DNA of 64,000 nt from Achromobacter mucicolens (lineage in GTDB: Bacteria > Pseudomonadota > Gammaproteobacteria > Burkholderiales > Burkholderiaceae_B): NCBI RefSeq assembly GCF_902859725.1, contig NZ_CADIJP010000012.1, positions 1 through 64,000 of the forward strand, written 5' to 3'. Shown piece by piece: positions 51,197 to 60,794 of this stretch. The translations under genes were made by a program, and so were the position numbers. The notes beneath the pieces are model-generated. The model worked only from the letters and a program-made list of their open reading frames with translations, made no database searches and was not told the DNA's origin. Position 1 is the stretch's first letter; each line of letters starts with the position of its first letter.

Positions 51197-52051
51197 TTAC
51201 TTGCGGAACAAGTTGCGGGCGATGATGTTGATGCCCAACACCAGCAGCGTGATCAGCGTCGCGCCGGCCCAGGCCAGGTTGTTCCAGTCCTTGAAGGGGC
51301 TGGCGGCGTATTGGTAGATGACGACCGGCAGGTTGGCCATCGGACCGTTCATGTTCAGCGACATGAACTGGTTCGACAGCGCGGTGAACAGCAGCGGCGC
51401 GGTTTCGCCGGAGATGCGGGCGATGGCGAGCAGCACGCCGGTGATGATGCCGGACTTGGCGGCGCGATAGCACACCATGGTGATCATGCGCCACTTCGGG
51501 CAGCCCAGCGCGGCGGTGGCCTCGCGCAGGCTATTGGGCACCAGCAGCAGCATGTTGTCGGTGGTGCGGACCACGACGGGAATCACCAGGATGGACAGCG
51601 CAACCGCGCCGGCCCAACCGGAGTAATGCCCCACCTGCGCCACATACACGGCGTAGATGAACAGACCGATGATGATCGACGGCGCGGACAGCAGCACGTC
51701 GTTCAGGAATCGCGTGGCCGGCGCCAGCCAGCCGCGCTGGCCGTATTCAGCCAGATAGGTGCCGGCCAGGATGCCCACCGGCGTGCCGATCAACGTGCCG
51801 ACGCCCGCCATCATCACGCTGCCGAGAATGGCGTTGAGCAAGCCCCCCGCCTGGCCCGGCGGCGGCGTGATTTCGGTGAAGAGCGTGTACGACAGCGCGG
51901 GCGCGCCCTTCATCAGCAACGTGATAATGATCCAGAACAGCCAGAACAGGCCGAAAATCAGCGTCGTCATCGACACGGCGAGCATGATGCGATTGACCAC
52001 GCGGCGCCGGCGATAGATGCCGTTCTGCATGTTGAGTACGGATTCAGCCAT
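51197..52051 (-). CDS. pstA: Phosphate ABC importer permease PstA
   Basis: The 284-residue inner-membrane protein has six helices and the binding-protein-dependent permease loop with ALGCPKWRMITMV (EAA-type). The N-terminal RRRRVVNRIMLAVSM precedes the first helix. It forms the phosphate pore with PstC. It lies 24 bases after pstC and 48 bases before pstB in the same operon. Confidence 0.94.
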   Translation of the reverse strand: MAESVLNMQNGIYRRRRVVNRIMLAVSMTTLIFGLFWLFWIIITLLMKGAPALSYTLFTEITPPPGQAGGLLNAILGSVMMAGVGTLIGTPVGILAGTYLAEYGQRGWLAPATRFLNDVLLSAPSIIIGLFIYAVYVAQVGHYSGWAGAVALSILVIPVVVRTTDNMLLLVPNSLREATAALGCPKWRMITMVCYRAAKSGIITGVLLAIARISGETAPLLFTALSNQFMSLNMNGPMANLPVVIYQYAASPFKDWNNLAWAGATLITLLVLGINIIARNLFRK

Positions 52052-52075
52052 GGTTTTTCCTTGTGCTTCCGGGCG

Positions 52076-53092
52076 TCAGGTCTTCTTGCCTTCGCCAGCG
52101 GACAGGCGGACCAGCAGCGCCTTGGCCAGGGCCAGCACGATGGTCGTGATGAGGAACAGGATCAGGCCCAGTTCCAGCAACGCCGCCTTCTGGATGCCGC
52201 CCGCCTCGTTGAATTCGTTGGCGAGCGCCGAGGCGATGGAGTTGCCGGGCGAGAACAGCGAGCCGGACCACTTGAACGCATTGCCGATGACGAAGGTCAC
52301 GGCCATGGTTTCGCCGAGCGCGCGGCCCAGGCCGAGCATGATGCCGCCGATGACGCCCGACTTGGTGAAGGGCAGAACCACGCGCCACATCACTTCCCAG
52401 GTCGTGCTGCCCAGGCCGTACGCCGATTCCTTGAGCATCGCGGGGACCAGCTCGAACACGTCGCGCATCACGGCGGCGATGAACGGGATGATCATGATCG
52501 AGAGGATCAGTCCTGCGGTGAAGATGCCGATGCCGAACGGCGGACCCGCGAACAGTCCGCCGATGATGGGAAGATTGCCCAATGTCGCGATCAGGAACGG
52601 CTGCACGTACTGCTGGAACACGGGCACGAAGACGAACAGGCCCCACATGCCGTAGATGATGGACGGGATGGCCGCCAGCATTTCGATGGCGGTGCCCAGC
52701 GGGCGGCGCAGCCAGGTCGGCGACAGTTCGGTCAGGAAGATGGCGATGCCGAAGGACACCGGCACGGCGATGATCAGCGCGATCGCGGACGTCAGCAACG
52801 TACCGATGATCGGCACGACCGCGCCGTAATTGGAATTGACCGGATCCCAGTCATTGAGCCACAGGAACGACAGGCCGTATTTGGCCAGCGATTCGCGGCT
52901 GCCATAGATGAGGGAGATAAGAATTGCCGCCAGCAGAATGAACACCAGGAAGGCGAACAGGCGGGTCAGATTCTTGAACAGCGCATCCATCAGCGCGTTT
53001 TTTGTTTGCTTCATAGGCGAAGGCGTGCCGGTAGTCACGGAATCCGCCACGCTGGGCGGAAGCGGCACACTATTATCCATTACCGCGCTCAT
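52076..53092 (-). CDS. pstC: Phosphate ABC importer permease PstC
   Basis: The 338-residue protein has a long N-terminal extension (residues 1-45) before six helices. [20 protein letters not shown] and the EAA loop with [20 protein letters not shown] mark it as PstC, as does a [20 protein letters not shown] periplasmic stretch. It pairs with PstA. It starts about 100 bases after pstS in the same transcription unit, a gap wide enough for partial termination that would favour PstS. Confidence 0.94.
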   Translation of the reverse strand: MSAVMDNSVPLPPSVADSVTTGTPSPMKQTKNALMDALFKNLTRLFAFLVFILLAAILISLIYGSRESLAKYGLSFLWLNDWDPVNSNYGAVVPIIGTLLTSAIALIIAVPVSFGIAIFLTELSPTWLRRPLGTAIEMLAAIPSIIYGMWGLFVFVPVFQQYVQPFLIATLGNLPIIGGLFAGPPFGIGIFTAGLILSIMIIPFIAAVMRDVFELVPAMLKESAYGLGSTTWEVMWRVVLPFTKSGVIGGIMLGLGRALGETMAVTFVIGNAFKWSGSLFSPGNSIASALANEFNEAGGIQKAALLELGLILFLITTIVLALAKALLVRLSAGEGKKT

Positions 53093-53193
53093 GGATGGAC
53101 TTTCCTTAGGAAACCTGGGGGGAACAGCAGGTAGGTCGAATTACAGGCGGCGGCCCCGCCCGCCGGGTGGCGTCGGGGCCGCGCGTTACTGAT

Positions 53194-54234
53194 TTACTTC
53201 CAGACAGCCTGGCCGTCGGCGGACTTCACTTCGCCCCAGGCGGCGCGGATTTCCTTGGTCACGGCTTCCGGCAGCGGCACGTAGTCCATGGCTTCAGCCG
53301 ACTTGGCGCCGTTCTTGAAGGCCCAGTCGAAGAACTCCAGCACCGCCTTGCCCTGAGCCGGCTTGTCTTGCGACTTGTGGATCAGGATGAAGGTAGCGGC
53401 GGTGACGGGCCACGAATCGGCGCCCGGCTCGTCGGTCAGGACCACGCCCATGCCCGGCGCGCTCTTCCAGTCGGCGTTGGCGGCCGCGGCGGCGAACGCC
53501 TTTTGCTCGGGTTGGACGAACTTGCCGTCCTTGTTCTGCAGTTGCGTCCAGGCCAGCTTGTTCTGCTTGGCGTAGGCGTATTCGACGTAGCCGATCGAGT
53601 TCTTCAGCTGGCCGACGTAGGCGGCGACGCCTTCGTTGCCCTTGCCGCCCTGACCGGTGGGCCACTTGACGGCCTTGCCTTCACCGACTTGCGACTTCCA
53701 CTCCGGCGACACCTTGGACAGGTAGTTCGTCCAGCCGAAGGTGGTGCCCGAGCCATCCGAACGGTGCACGACGATGATGTCGGCCGACGGCAGCTTCAGG
53801 TCAGGGTTCAGCGCCTTGACGGCGGCATCATCCCACTTCTTGATCTTGCCCAGGAAGATGTCGGCCAGGACCTTGCCCGACAGCTTCAGCTTGCCCGGCT
53901 CGACGCCGTCGACGTTCACGACGGCAACGGTGCCGCCGATCACGGCGGGGAATTGCAGCAGGCCGTGCTTTTCCAGGTCGGCAGCCTTCATCGGGTCATC
54001 CGAGGCGCCGAAGTCGACGGTCTTTGCAATGATCTGCTGCTGGCCGCCGCCCGAACCGATGGACTGGTAGTTGACCGCGTTGTTGGTCGCAGCCTTGTAG
54101 TCGGACGCCCACTTGGCGTAGATCGGGTACGGGAACGATGCGCCGGCGCCGGTCACGTTGGCGGCCTGGACAGCGAAAACGGCGGCGCTCAGCGCGACGC
54201 CCACGGAAACTTGCTTGAAGACACGTTTGAACAT
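53194..54234 (-). CDS. pstS: Phosphate-binding periplasmic protein PstS
   Basis: The 346-residue protein has a signal peptide (about 1-25, ending VQAANV) and PstS phosphate-binding motifs: TGAGASFPYPIYAKW, SIGSGGGQQQIIAKTVDFGAS and VHRSDGSGTTFGWTNYLS. It is the first gene of pstSCAB and is preceded by a Pho box and -10 element. AAGGAA precedes the ATG. It captures phosphate in the periplasm and delivers it to PstCA. Confidence 0.96.
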   Translation of the reverse strand: MFKRVFKQVSVGVALSAAVFAVQAANVTGAGASFPYPIYAKWASDYKAATNNAVNYQSIGSGGGQQQIIAKTVDFGASDDPMKAADLEKHGLLQFPAVIGGTVAVVNVDGVEPGKLKLSGKVLADIFLGKIKKWDDAAVKALNPDLKLPSADIIVVHRSDGSGTTFGWTNYLSKVSPEWKSQVGEGKAVKWPTGQGGKGNEGVAAYVGQLKNSIGYVEYAYAKQNKLAWTQLQNKDGKFVQPEQKAFAAAAANADWKSAPGMGVVLTDEPGADSWPVTAATFILIHKSQDKPAQGKAVLEFFDWAFKNGAKSAEAMDYVPLPEAVTKEIRAAWGEVKSADGQAVWK

Positions 54235-54306
54235 CTGGGTTCCTTCTGTGCTCGTTAAAGGAGTCTTGGCAGGCTTTTTAGCTGCCTGTCTTTCAGCGAC
54301 CCTCGC

Positions 54307-54340
54307 ATCTTAGGAGTCCAACGTGACAAGACCATGACAG
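54307..54340 (-). promoter_or_regulatory. Pho box and -10 element of pstS
   Basis: On the minus strand CTGTCATGGTCTTGTCAC (54323-54340) carries the two PhoB half-sites CTGTCAT and TTGTCAC separated by four bases. Exactly ten bases later TAAGAT (54307-54312) is a -10 element. The arrangement is that of a PhoB-activated promoter, about 75 bases upstream of the pstS start codon. Confidence 0.85.
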
Positions 54341-54410
54341 TCATGATCCCGGGTGCCGGCCCCGCGAAGCCGGATCCGCGCGGCGGCATGGGGAAGCCCG
54401 TCCCTGAATG

Positions 54411-54442
54411 AAAAAAGCCCATTTCCACTGCGGAAATGGGCT
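54411..54442 (-). terminator. Intrinsic terminator of ppk
   Basis: AGCCCATTTCC (54416-54426) pairs with GGAAATGGGCT (54432-54442) around a 5-base loop, and on the minus strand the stem ends in six T residues. It lies about 90 bases beyond the ppk stop codon and upstream of the pstS Pho box, insulating the two phosphate genes. Confidence 0.9.
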
Positions 54443-54532
54443 GCCCGGGGCCGTGCTCAAGCCCGGGGACCGGCATGGAGCGGCGCTCGTCACCCGCTGC
54501 AATATCAGGGACGGTTTGCCGCCATGTCGGTG

Positions 54533-56620
54533 TTACACGCCCAGCTTCTGCATCAGGAACTGGTGCACGTTGAAGGGCTCGCGGCGGCTTTTGACGCGCG
54601 CGTAGTCGCCGCTGGGTTGCTGCTGCCAGGCGAGCTGGTTGTCGCGCAGGGCATAGGTGAACGCTTCGTCGATGACGCGCTTCTTGAGCGTCTTGTCATA
54701 GATCGGGAAAGCGATTTCCACGCGCCGGAAGAAATTGCGGTCCATCCAGTCGGCAGACGACAGGTACACCGTCTCTTCGCCCTCGGCATAGAAATAGAAG
54801 ACGCGGGAGTGCTCCAGGAAGCGGCCCACGATGGAACGCACGCGGATGTTCTCCGACAAGCCCGGCACCCCGGCGCGCAGGGCGCAGACGCCACGCACGA
54901 TCAGGTCGATCTTCACGCCTGCCTGGCTGGCCTTGTAAAGCTCGGCGATGATCTGCTCTTCGAGCAGGGAATTCATCTTGGCCATGATGCGCGACCGCTT
55001 GCCCGCCTTGGCGGCGCGCGCCTCGGCGCGGATCAGCGACACCATGCCCTCGTGCAGGGTGAACGGCGACTGCATCAGCGACTTCAATGCCCGCCGCGCG
55101 CCCAGGCCGGTCAGCTGGGCGAAGACCTTGTCCATGTCCTCGCACAGCTTGGGATCCGCAGTCAGCAGTCCGAAATCGGTGTACAGCCGCGCCGTGCGGG
55201 GATGGTAGTTGCCGGTGCCCAGGTGGGCGTAGCGGCGCAGACGCCCTTTTTCCCGGCGCAGCACGACCGCCATCTTGGCGTGCGTCTTGTGCGCCACCAC
55301 GCCGTAGACGACATGCGCCCCCACCTCTTCAAGCTTGGAAGCCCAGTTGATGTTGGTCTGCTCGTCGAATCGGGCCATCAGCTCCACGACCACCGTCACT
55401 TCCTTGCCGGCGCGCGCGGCCGCCAGCAGGATCTTCATCAGCTCGGAGTCCTCGCCGGTACGGTAGATGGTCTGCTTGATGGCCATCACGTCGGGATCCA
55501 GCGCGGCCGCAGTCAGGAAATCGATGACGGGCTGAAACGACTGGTAGGGGTGGTGCAGCAGGCGGTCGCATTCGGCCACCGCTTCAAAGAGATCGGCCGG
55601 CTTGTCGCCGACCCGGTCAAAGGGCGCGGGCACGGGGGCACGATAGTCGGGAAACAGCAGATCCGGGCGCGCCGCGGAATTGCACAGCTGCATGAGGCGC
55701 GACAGGTTCACCGGGCCCGGCACACGGTAGGTGTCGTCCGCCTTGAGCGAGAACTCGCGCTGCAGGAACGTTTCGAGTTCGACCGGCGTCAGCTTGTCGA
55801 TCTCCAGCCGGACGGCCGCGCCGAAGTTGCGCTGCGACAGCTCGCCTTGAAGCGCATGGCGCAGGTTGGTGACTTCTTCCTCGTCCACGAAGAGGTCGCT
55901 GTTGCGGGTGACGCGCCACTGATAGCAGCCCAGCATCTCCAGGCCCGGAAACAGCTCGCCCACGAAGGCGCGCAGCAGCGAGGTCAGCAGGATGTAGCCT
56001 TCGGGCTGCCCCGACAGTTCCTGGGGCATCTTGATCAAACGCGGCAGGGCTCGGGGCGCCTGGACGATGGCGATCGATGCCTGACGGCCGAAGGCATCGG
56101 CGCCCGCCAGCGACACGATGAAATTCAGGCTCTTGTTGTAGACGCGCGGAAACGGATGCGCGGGATCCAGCCCGATGGGCGTCAATAGCGGCATCACGTC
56201 GCGATGGAACACGTCGCGCGCCCATTCCTGCTGCGCGGCGTTCCATTCGGAAGCGTGATGCAGCGCGATGCCCTCGGCGTGCATCGCCGGCAGGATGTCG
56301 TCGTTGAGCAGGTTGTACTGGCGGCCCACCAATTCATGCACGGCCTGCTGCACGCAGTCGAAAGCCTCGTCCGGCGTCATGCCGTCCGGGCCGACCAGGT
56401 TGGGCGACTGGCGCTGCTGCTCTTTCAGACTGGAAATCCGGATCTCGAAGAACTCGTCCAGGTTGGAACTGACGATGCACACGTAGCGCAGCCGCTCAAG
56501 GAGCGGCGTCTTGGGGTTCTCCGCCATCGCCAGCACCCGTTCATTGAACTTGAGCAGCGACAATTCGCGATTCATGAGCAAGGGCTCGCCTGGCGGACGT
56601 GTGGGCATACCGGATTCCAT
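54533..56620 (-). CDS. ppk: Polyphosphate kinase 1
   Basis: The 695-residue enzyme makes polyphosphate from ATP. PPK1 landmarks are present: N-terminal LNRELSWL-like NRELSLLKFNERVLAMAENP, FDEQTNINWASKLEE, the catalytic-histidine region VVAHKTHAKMAVVLRRE, and HLGTGNYHPRTARLYTD. Length is typical. The start is uncertain: ATG 56620 lies only about 15-20 bases after the expected transcription start, and in-frame ATG 56608 and 56575 are alternatives. A Pho box lies immediately upstream. The gene is divergent from ppx. Confidence 0.95.
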   Translation of the reverse strand: MESGMPTRPPGEPLLMNRELSLLKFNERVLAMAENPKTPLLERLRYVCIVSSNLDEFFEIRISSLKEQQRQSPNLVGPDGMTPDEAFDCVQQAVHELVGRQYNLLNDDILPAMHAEGIALHHASEWNAAQQEWARDVFHRDVMPLLTPIGLDPAHPFPRVYNKSLNFIVSLAGADAFGRQASIAIVQAPRALPRLIKMPQELSGQPEGYILLTSLLRAFVGELFPGLEMLGCYQWRVTRNSDLFVDEEEVTNLRHALQGELSQRNFGAAVRLEIDKLTPVELETFLQREFSLKADDTYRVPGPVNLSRLMQLCNSAARPDLLFPDYRAPVPAPFDRVGDKPADLFEAVAECDRLLHHPYQSFQPVIDFLTAAALDPDVMAIKQTIYRTGEDSELMKILLAAARAGKEVTVVVELMARFDEQTNINWASKLEEVGAHVVYGVVAHKTHAKMAVVLRREKGRLRRYAHLGTGNYHPRTARLYTDFGLLTADPKLCEDMDKVFAQLTGLGARRALKSLMQSPFTLHEGMVSLIRAEARAAKAGKRSRIMAKMNSLLEEQIIAELYKASQAGVKIDLIVRGVCALRAGVPGLSENIRVRSIVGRFLEHSRVFYFYAEGEETVYLSSADWMDRNFFRRVEIAFPIYDKTLKKRVIDEAFTYALRDNQLAWQQQPSGDYARVKSRREPFNVHQFLMQKLGV

Positions 56621-56638
56621 ACGAAAAGAGAGCGTGAA

Positions 56639-56672
56639 GTTTTACTGCAAAAGAGTGACGGTTCTATGACAG
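56639..56672 (-). promoter_or_regulatory. Pho box and -10 element of ppk
   Basis: On the minus strand CTGTCATAGAACCGTCAC (56655-56672) matches the Pho box consensus at 16 of 18 positions. TAAAAC (56639-56644) follows after exactly ten bases, the same spacing as at pstS. It would place polyphosphate synthesis under PhoB control; the divergent ppx gene has no such site on its own strand. Confidence 0.85.
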
Positions 56673-56827
56673 CGCCCATTCGCTAAGGGTACGTCAAATA
56701 CGGGACATATGGCGCATCGGCCTGACGCTTGCAAGCGCCTGTTCCATAAGCAAAAACCCGAAGCCGAAGGCGTTGTCACATGGGGTCTCTATAATCGGTC
56801 CACCTCACAGCCAATATCACGAGCCGC

Positions 56828-58315
56828 ATGGATCAACTTCTGGCCGCGGTGGACCTCGGGTCCAACAGCTTTCGCCTCTCCATCGGACGCATCGTTCAGC
56901 AGGACGGTACGCCCCAGATTTACCAGATCGACCGCCTCAAGGAAACCGTCCGGCTGGCCGCCGGCCTGGATGCCGAAAAACGGCTTAGCGACGACGCCAT
57001 CGATCGCGCCATCGCCGTCCTGGAACGCTTCGGCGAACGGCTTCGCAGCTTTCACCCCAATCGGGTGCGCGCGGTTGCCACCAACACTTTTCGCGTCGCC
57101 CGCAACACGCGAGACTTCCTGCCCCGGGCCGAAGCCGCGCTGGGTTTTCCGATTGAAGTCATCGCCGGCCGCGAAGAGGCCCGCCTGATCTTCACGGGGG
57201 TGGTCAACACCCTGCCCCCCTCCCCCAACAAGCGCCTGGTCATCGACATCGGCGGCGGTTCCACCGAAGTCATCATCGGCAAGGGGCTCGAACCCGGTCT
57301 GATGTCCTCGCTTTACATGGGCTGCGTCAGTTACAGCCGCCAGTTCTTCTCGGACGGCGTGGTGGACGCCCACCAGATGAAACAGGCCGAACTGGCCGCG
57401 CGCCGCGAAATCGAAGTCATCGCCAAGCAGTACCGCAAGACGGGCTGGAAGGAAGTGTATGGCTCTTCCGGCACGGCCAAGGCGCTCTTTGCCATCCTGA
57501 CCGAAGGCGGCTATTCCAACCGCGGCATCACGCGCGTCGGGCTGAACAAGCTGAAAGACCGCCTCGTGCGCTCGGGCCGCGTCATCCCGTCCGAGCTGCC
57601 CGGCATCAAGATCGAGCGCGCCGACGTGCTCCCGGGCGGGCTGGCCATCATGAGCGCGTTGTTCGACGAACTGGGCATCGACGTCATGCACACCGGCGAC
57701 GGCGCGCTGCGGCTGGGCGTGCTGTACGACCTGCTGGGCCGCGACGACGAGCACGACAAACGCGATGAATCGGTGCGCCAGTTCATGAAGCGCTACCACG
57801 TCGACGTGAACCAGGCGCGCCGCGTGCGCCACGCCGCCCTCACCCTGTTCGATGCGATGTTCCCGGAAGGCCAGGAACGCGCCGAACTGCGGCCCGCGCT
57901 CGGCTGGGCGGCAGACCTGCACGAAGTGGGCTTGTCGATCGCGCACAACGCGTATCACAAGCACACCGCCTACGTGCTCGAAAACGCAGACATGCCCGGC
58001 TTCTCGCGCGCGGACCAGCAACTGCTGGCCCTGCTGGCGCTGGGTCACCAGGGCAAGCTCGTCAAGCTGGAACCCCTGGTGCGGTCGCGCCCGCAGTGGA
58101 AAGCCATTCTGGCTCTGCGTCTGGCCGTGCTGCTGTTCCGCCGCCGCGGCGAGATCGAGCCCCTGCCGCTGACCGCCTCGGTCCGCGACAACTCCATCGT
58201 GGTGCGCGTCAACCGCGAATGGCTGGCCGAACATCCGCTCAGCGACTTCACGCTGCGCGCGGAAGAAGCCGAGTGGAACAAGGTCGGGTTTTCGTTCGAG
58301 TTGCTGGAGTTCTGA
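56828..58315 (+). CDS. ppx: Exopolyphosphatase (Ppx/GppA family)
   Basis: The 495-residue enzyme degrades polyphosphate processively from the end. The ASKHA motifs are visible: AAVDLGSNSFRLSIGRI at the N-terminus, EARLIFTGVVNTLP, and VIDIGGGSTEVIIG. The C-terminal HD-like domain (about 310-495) has HAALTLFDAM and DLHEVGLSIAHNAYHKHTAY. The divergence from ppk with a 207-base shared region matches many proteobacteria. GppA-like activity on pppGpp is possible for this family. Confidence 0.95.
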   Translation: MDQLLAAVDLGSNSFRLSIGRIVQQDGTPQIYQIDRLKETVRLAAGLDAEKRLSDDAIDRAIAVLERFGERLRSFHPNRVRAVATNTFRVARNTRDFLPRAEAALGFPIEVIAGREEARLIFTGVVNTLPPSPNKRLVIDIGGGSTEVIIGKGLEPGLMSSLYMGCVSYSRQFFSDGVVDAHQMKQAELAARREIEVIAKQYRKTGWKEVYGSSGTAKALFAILTEGGYSNRGITRVGLNKLKDRLVRSGRVIPSELPGIKIERADVLPGGLAIMSALFDELGIDVMHTGDGALRLGVLYDLLGRDDEHDKRDESVRQFMKRYHVDVNQARRVRHAALTLFDAMFPEGQERAELRPALGWAADLHEVGLSIAHNAYHKHTAYVLENADMPGFSRADQQLLALLALGHQGKLVKLEPLVRSRPQWKAILALRLAVLLFRRRGEIEPLPLTASVRDNSIVVRVNREWLAEHPLSDFTLRAEEAEWNKVGFSFELLEF

Positions 58316-58473
58316 AGCGGCCGCGCGGGGCGGCCTGGCCGCCCCGGCGCTTCAAAATGGCGACAGATCGGTTTCCCGATCGAGCCGCCTGAGTTCCATG
58401 CGCAGCGGCCGGGTGGCCCGCCGTATCAGTCTGATAGTCATTCGGCGGAGCAGGCGGCGCATGGTAGTGGTGT

Positions 58474-59280
58474 CTAGCGCTGAGTATTGAGGACGGCCGG
58501 CTGATCCAGGCCGAAGTGGCGGCGGTAGCGCTCGTCCATGCGCTCCATCTTCAAGAGGACCGGGAAGTCGGCGGCGTTGAAATCCGGATCCCAGGCGGGT
58601 TCGCCGCAAACCTTGGCGCCCAGCTTCAGGTAACCCTTGATCAGCGGCGGCACGCGGGCCGGCAGGGTGCTGTTGAGCTTTTCGACCGGGTAGCGGTGCA
58701 GCGGCGTGACGCGCGGCTCGTCGCCTTGGGGCATCTGCTTGGCGACCGTGCGCCAGACTTCGGCTGCGGTGACGCCGTCGTCGCGCAGGCTGACGCTGGC
58801 GCAACCAAGCACATATTCGTAACCGCCACGGCGCAAGTATTCGGCAAGGCCAGACCACAACAGCATGATGACCGCGCCGCCACGGTAATCCGCGTGGGTG
58901 CACGAGCGGCCGACCTCGACGACTTCGTCGCGGATGGCGCCCAGTCCCGACAGGTCGAACTCAGACTGCGAGTAATAGCCGCCGGCTTCGAGGGCCTTTT
59001 CAGGGGTCAGTATCCGATAGGTGCCGACGACCCGGTCTGTGTCGAGCTCACGCACCATCAGGTGTTCACAGAAGGGATCGAAGCGGTCTTGTTCGATGCC
59101 ATCTTGCGCATCTGGAAAGACGACACCCATGTCTTCCGTAAAGACGTCATAGCGCAGGCGTTGAATCTGCTCTATTTCTTCGGCGGTGCGCGCCAGGCCG
59201 ACCGCCAGGACCTTCGGCGAGGCGCCCGTCCAGGGTTCTGCGGTACTGCGGCTCGGGTTGATGCGTGCTAATTCCAGCAT
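58474..59280 (-). CDS. olsB: OlsB-like L-ornithine N-alpha-acyltransferase (GNAT fold)
   Basis: The 268-residue protein has the OlsB-family acyltransferase signatures: RLRYDVFTEDMG, VGTYRILTPEKALEAGGYYS, SEFDLSGLG, VEVGRSCTHADYRGGAVIML and LGCASVSLRDDG. OlsB transfers a 3-hydroxyacyl chain from ACP to ornithine, the first step of ornithine lipid synthesis; the second enzyme (OlsA) is not adjacent. Ornithine lipids commonly replace phospholipids under phosphate starvation, which fits the neighbouring Pho genes, though no clear Pho box was found upstream of it. Confidence 0.82.
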   Translation of the reverse strand: MLELARINPSRSTAEPWTGASPKVLAVGLARTAEEIEQIQRLRYDVFTEDMGVVFPDAQDGIEQDRFDPFCEHLMVRELDTDRVVGTYRILTPEKALEAGGYYSQSEFDLSGLGAIRDEVVEVGRSCTHADYRGGAVIMLLWSGLAEYLRRGGYEYVLGCASVSLRDDGVTAAEVWRTVAKQMPQGDEPRVTPLHRYPVEKLNSTLPARVPPLIKGYLKLGAKVCGEPAWDPDFNAADFPVLLKMERMDERYRRHFGLDQPAVLNTQR

Positions 59281-59392
59281 TGCGCGAAGCTCCTAGAGAG
59301 TCCAGCCAGTGTGGACGCCCTGTATGTCAATGACTTGACCAATATGTTACGTGACTATGAAGATTAGGCCGGTACAGAAAGAGCATATAAAC

Positions 59393-59424
59393 AAAGGCCA
59401 CGCGGCGAATTTCGACGCGTGGCC
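59393..59424 (-). terminator. Intrinsic terminator of the ftsH-folP-glmM operon
   Basis: GGCCACGCG (59396-59404) pairs with CGCGTGGCC (59416-59424) around an 11-base loop. On the minus strand the stem is followed by TTTGTTT. It lies about 27 bases beyond the glmM stop codon. Confidence 0.85.
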
Positions 59425-59450
59425 CACATATTAAAACGAAAACTCAGGGT

Positions 59451-60794
59451 TTACCCCAGGCTTTGTGCAAGCTTCTCGGCCGAATTGGTCGCCAGCGCCT
59501 CGTCTTCGGCCTCGACCATCAGACGCAGCTTGGGTTCCGTCCCCGAAGCGCGGATCAGAATCCGGCCGCGGCCGTCCAGTTCGGCTTCGACAGCCTGGCG
59601 CGCCGCGGTCAGGCCGGGGTGCGTCTTCCAGTCCATGCCGGGCGTGAGCGGCACATTGATCATCTTCTGCGGATACATGCGCAGATCACTGACCCAATCG
59701 CCCAGCGCGGCCGAATTGCGGCGCAGCGCCGTCAGGACCTGCAAGGCGGCCACGATGCCATCGCCGGTGGAGTGGCAGTCCAGGCACAGCAGGTGGCCTG
59801 AGCTTTCGCCGCCATACAGCCAGCCGCGCGACTGCATCTGTTCCAGGACGTAGCGGTCGCCGACATTGGCGCGGTCAAAACCCACGCCCAGTCGCTTCAT
59901 TTCGCGCTCGAAGCCGAAATTGGTCATCAGCGTGCCCACGACGCCTTCGACCTTGCCGCGCTGCATGCGCTCGCGCACGATGGCGTACATCAGCTCGTCG
60001 CCGTTGTAGATGCGGCCCTCGCCATCGACCATCTGCAGGCGGTCGGCGTCGCCGTCCAGCGCAATGCCAAGCTGGGCGCCGCGCGCCTTGACTTCCTTGG
60101 CCAGCAGCTCGGGGTGCAGCGCGCCCACGCCCTTGTTGATGTTGAAACCGTCCGGGTTCACGCCGATCGCGTGGACTTCGGCGCCCAGCTCACGGAAGAC
60201 GTGCGGGGCGATGTTGTAGGCGGCGCCGTGCGCGGCGTCGACCACGATGGTCATGCCGTTCAGGTCCAGATCGTTGGGGAACGTGCTCTTGCAGAACTCG
60301 ATGTAGCGGCCCTGGGCATCGCCCATGCGGCGCGCGCGCCCCAGGCCTTCGGAGCTGACGCAGCCCAGCGGCTCGTCCAGCGCGGCCTCGATATCGGCTT
60401 CGATGTCATCGGGCAGCTTCATGCCCTGCGCCGAGAAGAACTTGATGCCGTTGTCCTGGTAGGGATTGTGCGATGCGCTGATGACGATGCCGGCGACCAG
60501 GCGCAGAGCGCGGGTCAGGTAGGCCACGGCGGGCGTGGGGATCGGGCCGGCCAGCAGCACGTCGATGCCGGCGGCGGACAGCCCCGCCTCCAGCGCGGAT
60601 TCCAGCATGTAGCCGGAAATCCGCGTGTCCTTGCCGATGACGACCTGGGGGCGCGTCGCGCCGCGCACCGCGTGCTCGCGCGCCAGCACGCGGCCAGCCG
60701 CGTAGCCCAGCCGCAGCGCGAATTCGGCGTTGATCACCGGACCGCCGACTTCACCGCGTACGCCATCGGTACCGAAATATTTGCGTCGAATCAT
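59451..60794 (-). CDS. glmM: Phosphoglucosamine mutase
   Basis: The 447-residue enzyme converts glucosamine-6-phosphate to glucosamine-1-phosphate for peptidoglycan and LPS. The phosphoserine loop is [17 protein letters not shown], the metal loop is [13 protein letters not shown], and substrate-specificity motif GGESSGHLL and phosphate-binding [10 protein letters not shown] are present. The start overlaps the folP stop codon by four bases. The order ftsH-folP-glmM is a long-standing proteobacterial cluster. Confidence 0.97.
   Translation of the reverse strand: MIRRKYFGTDGVRGEVGGPVINAEFALRLGYAAGRVLAREHAVRGATRPQVVIGKDTRISGYMLESALEAGLSAAGIDVLLAGPIPTPAVAYLTRALRLVAGIVISASHNPYQDNGIKFFSAQGMKLPDDIEADIEAALDEPLGCVSSEGLGRARRMGDAQGRYIEFCKSTFPNDLDLNGMTIVVDAAHGAAYNIAPHVFRELGAEVHAIGVNPDGFNINKGVGALHPELLAKEVKARGAQLGIALDGDADRLQMVDGEGRIYNGDELMYAIVRERMQRGKVEGVVGTLMTNFGFEREMKRLGVGFDRANVGDRYVLEQMQSRGWLYGGESSGHLLCLDCHSTGDGIVAALQVLTALRRNSAALGDWVSDLRMYPQKMINVPLTPGMDWKTHPGLTAARQAVEAELDGRGRILIRASGTEPKLRLMVEAEDEALATNSAEKLAQSLG

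Noticed and set aside
59281-59392. Possible Pho box before the OlsB-like gene (CTTCATA then CGTAACA on the minus strand)
   Set aside because: Only weak similarity to the half-sites and no -10 element at the expected distance, unlike pstS and ppk.
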